Shown here: positions 6,101 to 6,865 of the stretch, one piece after another | Numbering within the stretch: the stretch's first letter is position 1 | How the letters are laid out: each line of letters starts with the position of its first letter | Assembly (NCBI GenBank): GCA_030624695.1 | Contig: JAUXJP010000051.1 | Span: forward strand, 1 to 6,865 | Source of the DNA: Candidatus Dadabacteria bacterium | Lineage (GTDB): Bacteria; Desulfobacterota_D; UBA1144; Nemesobacterales; JAJCZQ01 | DNA: 6,865 nt | Direction: 5' to 3' | Position numbers and translations under genes: made by a program | Notes under the pieces: model-generated | What the model was told of the DNA's origin: nothing | The model's database searches: none | The model's input: only the letters and a program-made list of their open reading frames with translations

Positions 6101-6865
6101 AAAAATCTCAGATGCAAAACTTACACTTAACCGGAAAACTATCCTAAAAAAAGGTGACAAAATTACATCTGAAATACTCGAAACAATTCCTCTTGAAAAA
6201 TTACCTGATGTAAGTGTGGAGAAAAACCAGGACATTGGAAAAGAAATTACGAATATAGTAGAGAAAACTTTAGAACAAATAGATCTTACAAAAATAGTAT
6301 ATGATCAAAGAATTTCTAAACTGATAAAACCAGATGAACTGCCGCCAGGCGTACTGAAAGTAGTAAAAGTATATCTTGCTGTTAAAAGAAAATTATCAGT
6401 AGGCGATAAAATGGCTGGTAGGCATGGAAACAAAGGTGTAGTATCAAGAGTACTATCTGCAGAAGATATGCCTTATCTTCCTGATGGCCGACCTGTAGAT
6501 ATGGTGCTGAACCCACTTGGTGTACCTTCGCGTATGAATGTAGGGCAGATTCTTGAAACACATCTTGGATGGGCTGTAAAAGAGATTGGAAGGCAGTTAA
6601 ACGAATATATTGAAACTGAATATGACATTAACGTATTAAAAGATAAACTTAGGAATTATTATGAAGGTTCGCATGAATTCCTTAAACTTCTTGAGAAATT
6701 TTCAGACGATGAGTTGATAGATGCTGTTAAAAATATGAAAGACGGCATAGCAATTAAAGTCCCTGTTTTTGATAGTGCAAAAGAAACAGATTTTTTTAAG
6801 TTTTATAAAGAAGCTAATCTGCAAAATGATGGAAAAACAATACTTTTTAACGGACATACTGGTGA
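3141..6865 (+). CDS. rpoB: DNA-directed RNA polymerase subunit beta (5' part, runs off the window)
   Basis: RpoB forms one pincer of the RNA polymerase core and part of the active site, with RpoC. I read 1241 codons in one open frame from TTG at 3141 with no stop or frameshift; judging from E. coli, roughly 120-130 C-terminal residues lie beyond the window. Landmarks in order: the N-terminal DFSKIPTVLEIPHLLEVQ, then FFGEVPMMTQNGSFIVNGTE (protrusion and lobe), DHLGNRRVR from residue 454, the rifampicin cluster at about 514-546 (Asp524, His534 and Ser539 match E. coli D516, H526, S531), IETPEGPNIGLI at 569-580, GGYNFEDAIL at 814-823, and GDKMAGRHGNKG with catalytic-site lysines 1090 and 1098. 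The helical insertion at about 941-1066 is 19 residues longer than in E. coli. It is preceded by rplL as usual; rpoC would be expected downstream. Confidence 0.98.
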   Translation, partial: MSLVKHENYIFRKDFSKIPTVLEIPHLLEVQIESYKEFLQENVKHEDRVPKGLHGALTTVFPIDDYNGKASLEYIKYRIDVPKYEEEECRLKGYTYVSPLYVTFRLIVWDIPEDPDQEKSVRDIKEQEVFFGEVPMMTQNGSFIVNGTERVIVNQLHRSPGVFFDNVKSKDTLGRGSFSARIVPQDGRWLDFEFDSKDMLHVRIDRKKKFHVTVLLKAMGYSPKEIMDYFYPVETVNISADEYLKGINPETITYQKTTIDIVDPKSGDVLIRKGRRFVKGLLNRLEKAKIKKIPVAESEILDKISAEDIVDPKTGEILINFNETITEDSLKIIKENKIKAIKLYYIDNIAVIPSLRNTLLADKTETNENAITEIYKKFRPTDPPTLNIAETFFENMFFNPDTYRLSKVGRIKINYKLGQTLPDDHLTLTKEDILLSIKYLLDLRGGRGLTDDIDHLGNRRVRTVGELIEDRFYHGFERLARSVKEKMGYQTIENMMPSEILIPKTVTSVVKEFFTTGQLSQFMDQTNPLSEITHKRRLSALGPGGLTRERAGFEVRDVHSSHYGRICPIETPEGPNIGLISSLSTYAKINNFGFIQTPYRVVEDSKVTKEIVYLNALEEEQYIIAQANAPVDQDGLFKAKLISTRHRGEFLMVEPEKVNLMDVSPTQLVSVSASLIPFLEHDDANRALMGSNMQRQAVPLIRTDAPLVGTGIESRVAKDSGVTVVAKNEGVIEYVDANKIVVKSNNINDSDGGVDIYNLLKFQKSNQSTCWNQTPIVSKGQSIIKGQVIADGPSTDEGELALGHNITVAFMPWGGYNFEDAILISERLVKEDSFTSIHIDEAECIARETKLGREEITRDIPNVGEESLRNLDESGIIRVGAVVKQGDILVGKISPKGETQLSPEERLLRAIFGDKAGDVKDTSLRASPGLYGTVIDVKVLVSRAIEKDDRSKKIEDLEVTKLKQDKDDEIVILKQDGFDRIKLLLLEKISDAKLTLNRKTILKKGDKITSEILETIPLEKLPDVSVEKNQDIGKEITNIVEKTLEQIDLTKIVYDQRISKLIKPDELPPGVLKVVKVYLAVKRKLSVGDKMAGRHGNKGVVSRVLSAEDMPYLPDGRPVDMVLNPLGVPSRMNVGQILETHLGWAVKEIGRQLNEYIETEYDINVLKDKLRNYYEGSHEFLKLLEKFSDDELIDAVKNMKDGIAIKVPVFDSAKETDFFKFYKEANLQNDGKTILFNGHTG

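Noticed and set aside
5837..6235. 132-codon minus-strand frame, the longest antisense frame in the window.
   Set aside because: It is antisense to the RpoB helical insertion; its Ser/Phe/Ile-rich translation is the usual shadow of Lys/Glu/Asp codons, and no ribosome site or neighbour supports it.

Overview
This window is a nearly gap-free run of housekeeping genes, all on the + strand, in the classical bacterial order tuf(end) - tRNA-Trp - secE - nusG - rplK - rplA - rplJ - rplL - rpoB(start). It holds the translation elongation factor tail, one tRNA, the SecE translocase subunit, the NusG elongation factor, four ribosomal proteins (L11, L1, L10, L7/L12) and about nine tenths of the RNA polymerase beta subunit. 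No mobile element, CRISPR array, phage gene, or unknown gene cassette is visible, and I do not see a previously undescribed system here.

Organism: an AT-rich (by eye, not counted) bacterium. RpoB carries the E. coli-like architecture, including the long helical insertion before the catalytic lysines (residues about 941-1066, longer than in E. coli). The NusG stretch around KFFPGYIL and TWH, and the RpoB wording 'PWGGYNFEDA' and 'ELPPGVLK', resemble deltaproteobacterial or Deferribacterota-type proteins. I place it tentatively as a low-GC Gram-negative of that kind; this is a judgement from remembered family sequences and not a search result.

Layout: 1-86 is the end of tuf; 105-178 tRNA-Trp(CCA); 190-393 secE; 405-962 nusG; 962-1378 rplK (1-nt overlap with nusG); 1401-2123 rplA; 2152-2673 rplJ; 2704-3096 rplL; 3141 to the window end rpoB, which begins with TTG and runs off the right edge. 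Intergenic gaps are 11-44 nt, so there is no non-coding stretch longer than 300 bases. Every gap is too short for an obvious independent promoter, and the whole window reads as one transcription unit, with tRNA-Trp needing to be cut out of the transcript.

How the genes work together: NusG and RpoB act in transcription elongation; L11, L1, L10 and L7/L12 build the factor-binding stalk and L1 stalk of the 50S subunit, where EF-Tu (tuf) and other GTPases act; SecE is part of the membrane channel that receives secreted proteins. Shine-Dalgarno strength varies along the operon: none recognisable at secE and nusG, moderate at rplK, rplA and rplJ, perfect AGGAGG at rplL (the multi-copy protein), and G-rich with a TTG start at rpoB. 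A weak AT-rich hairpin followed by five T residues straddles the rplL stop and is a possible attenuator before rpoB.
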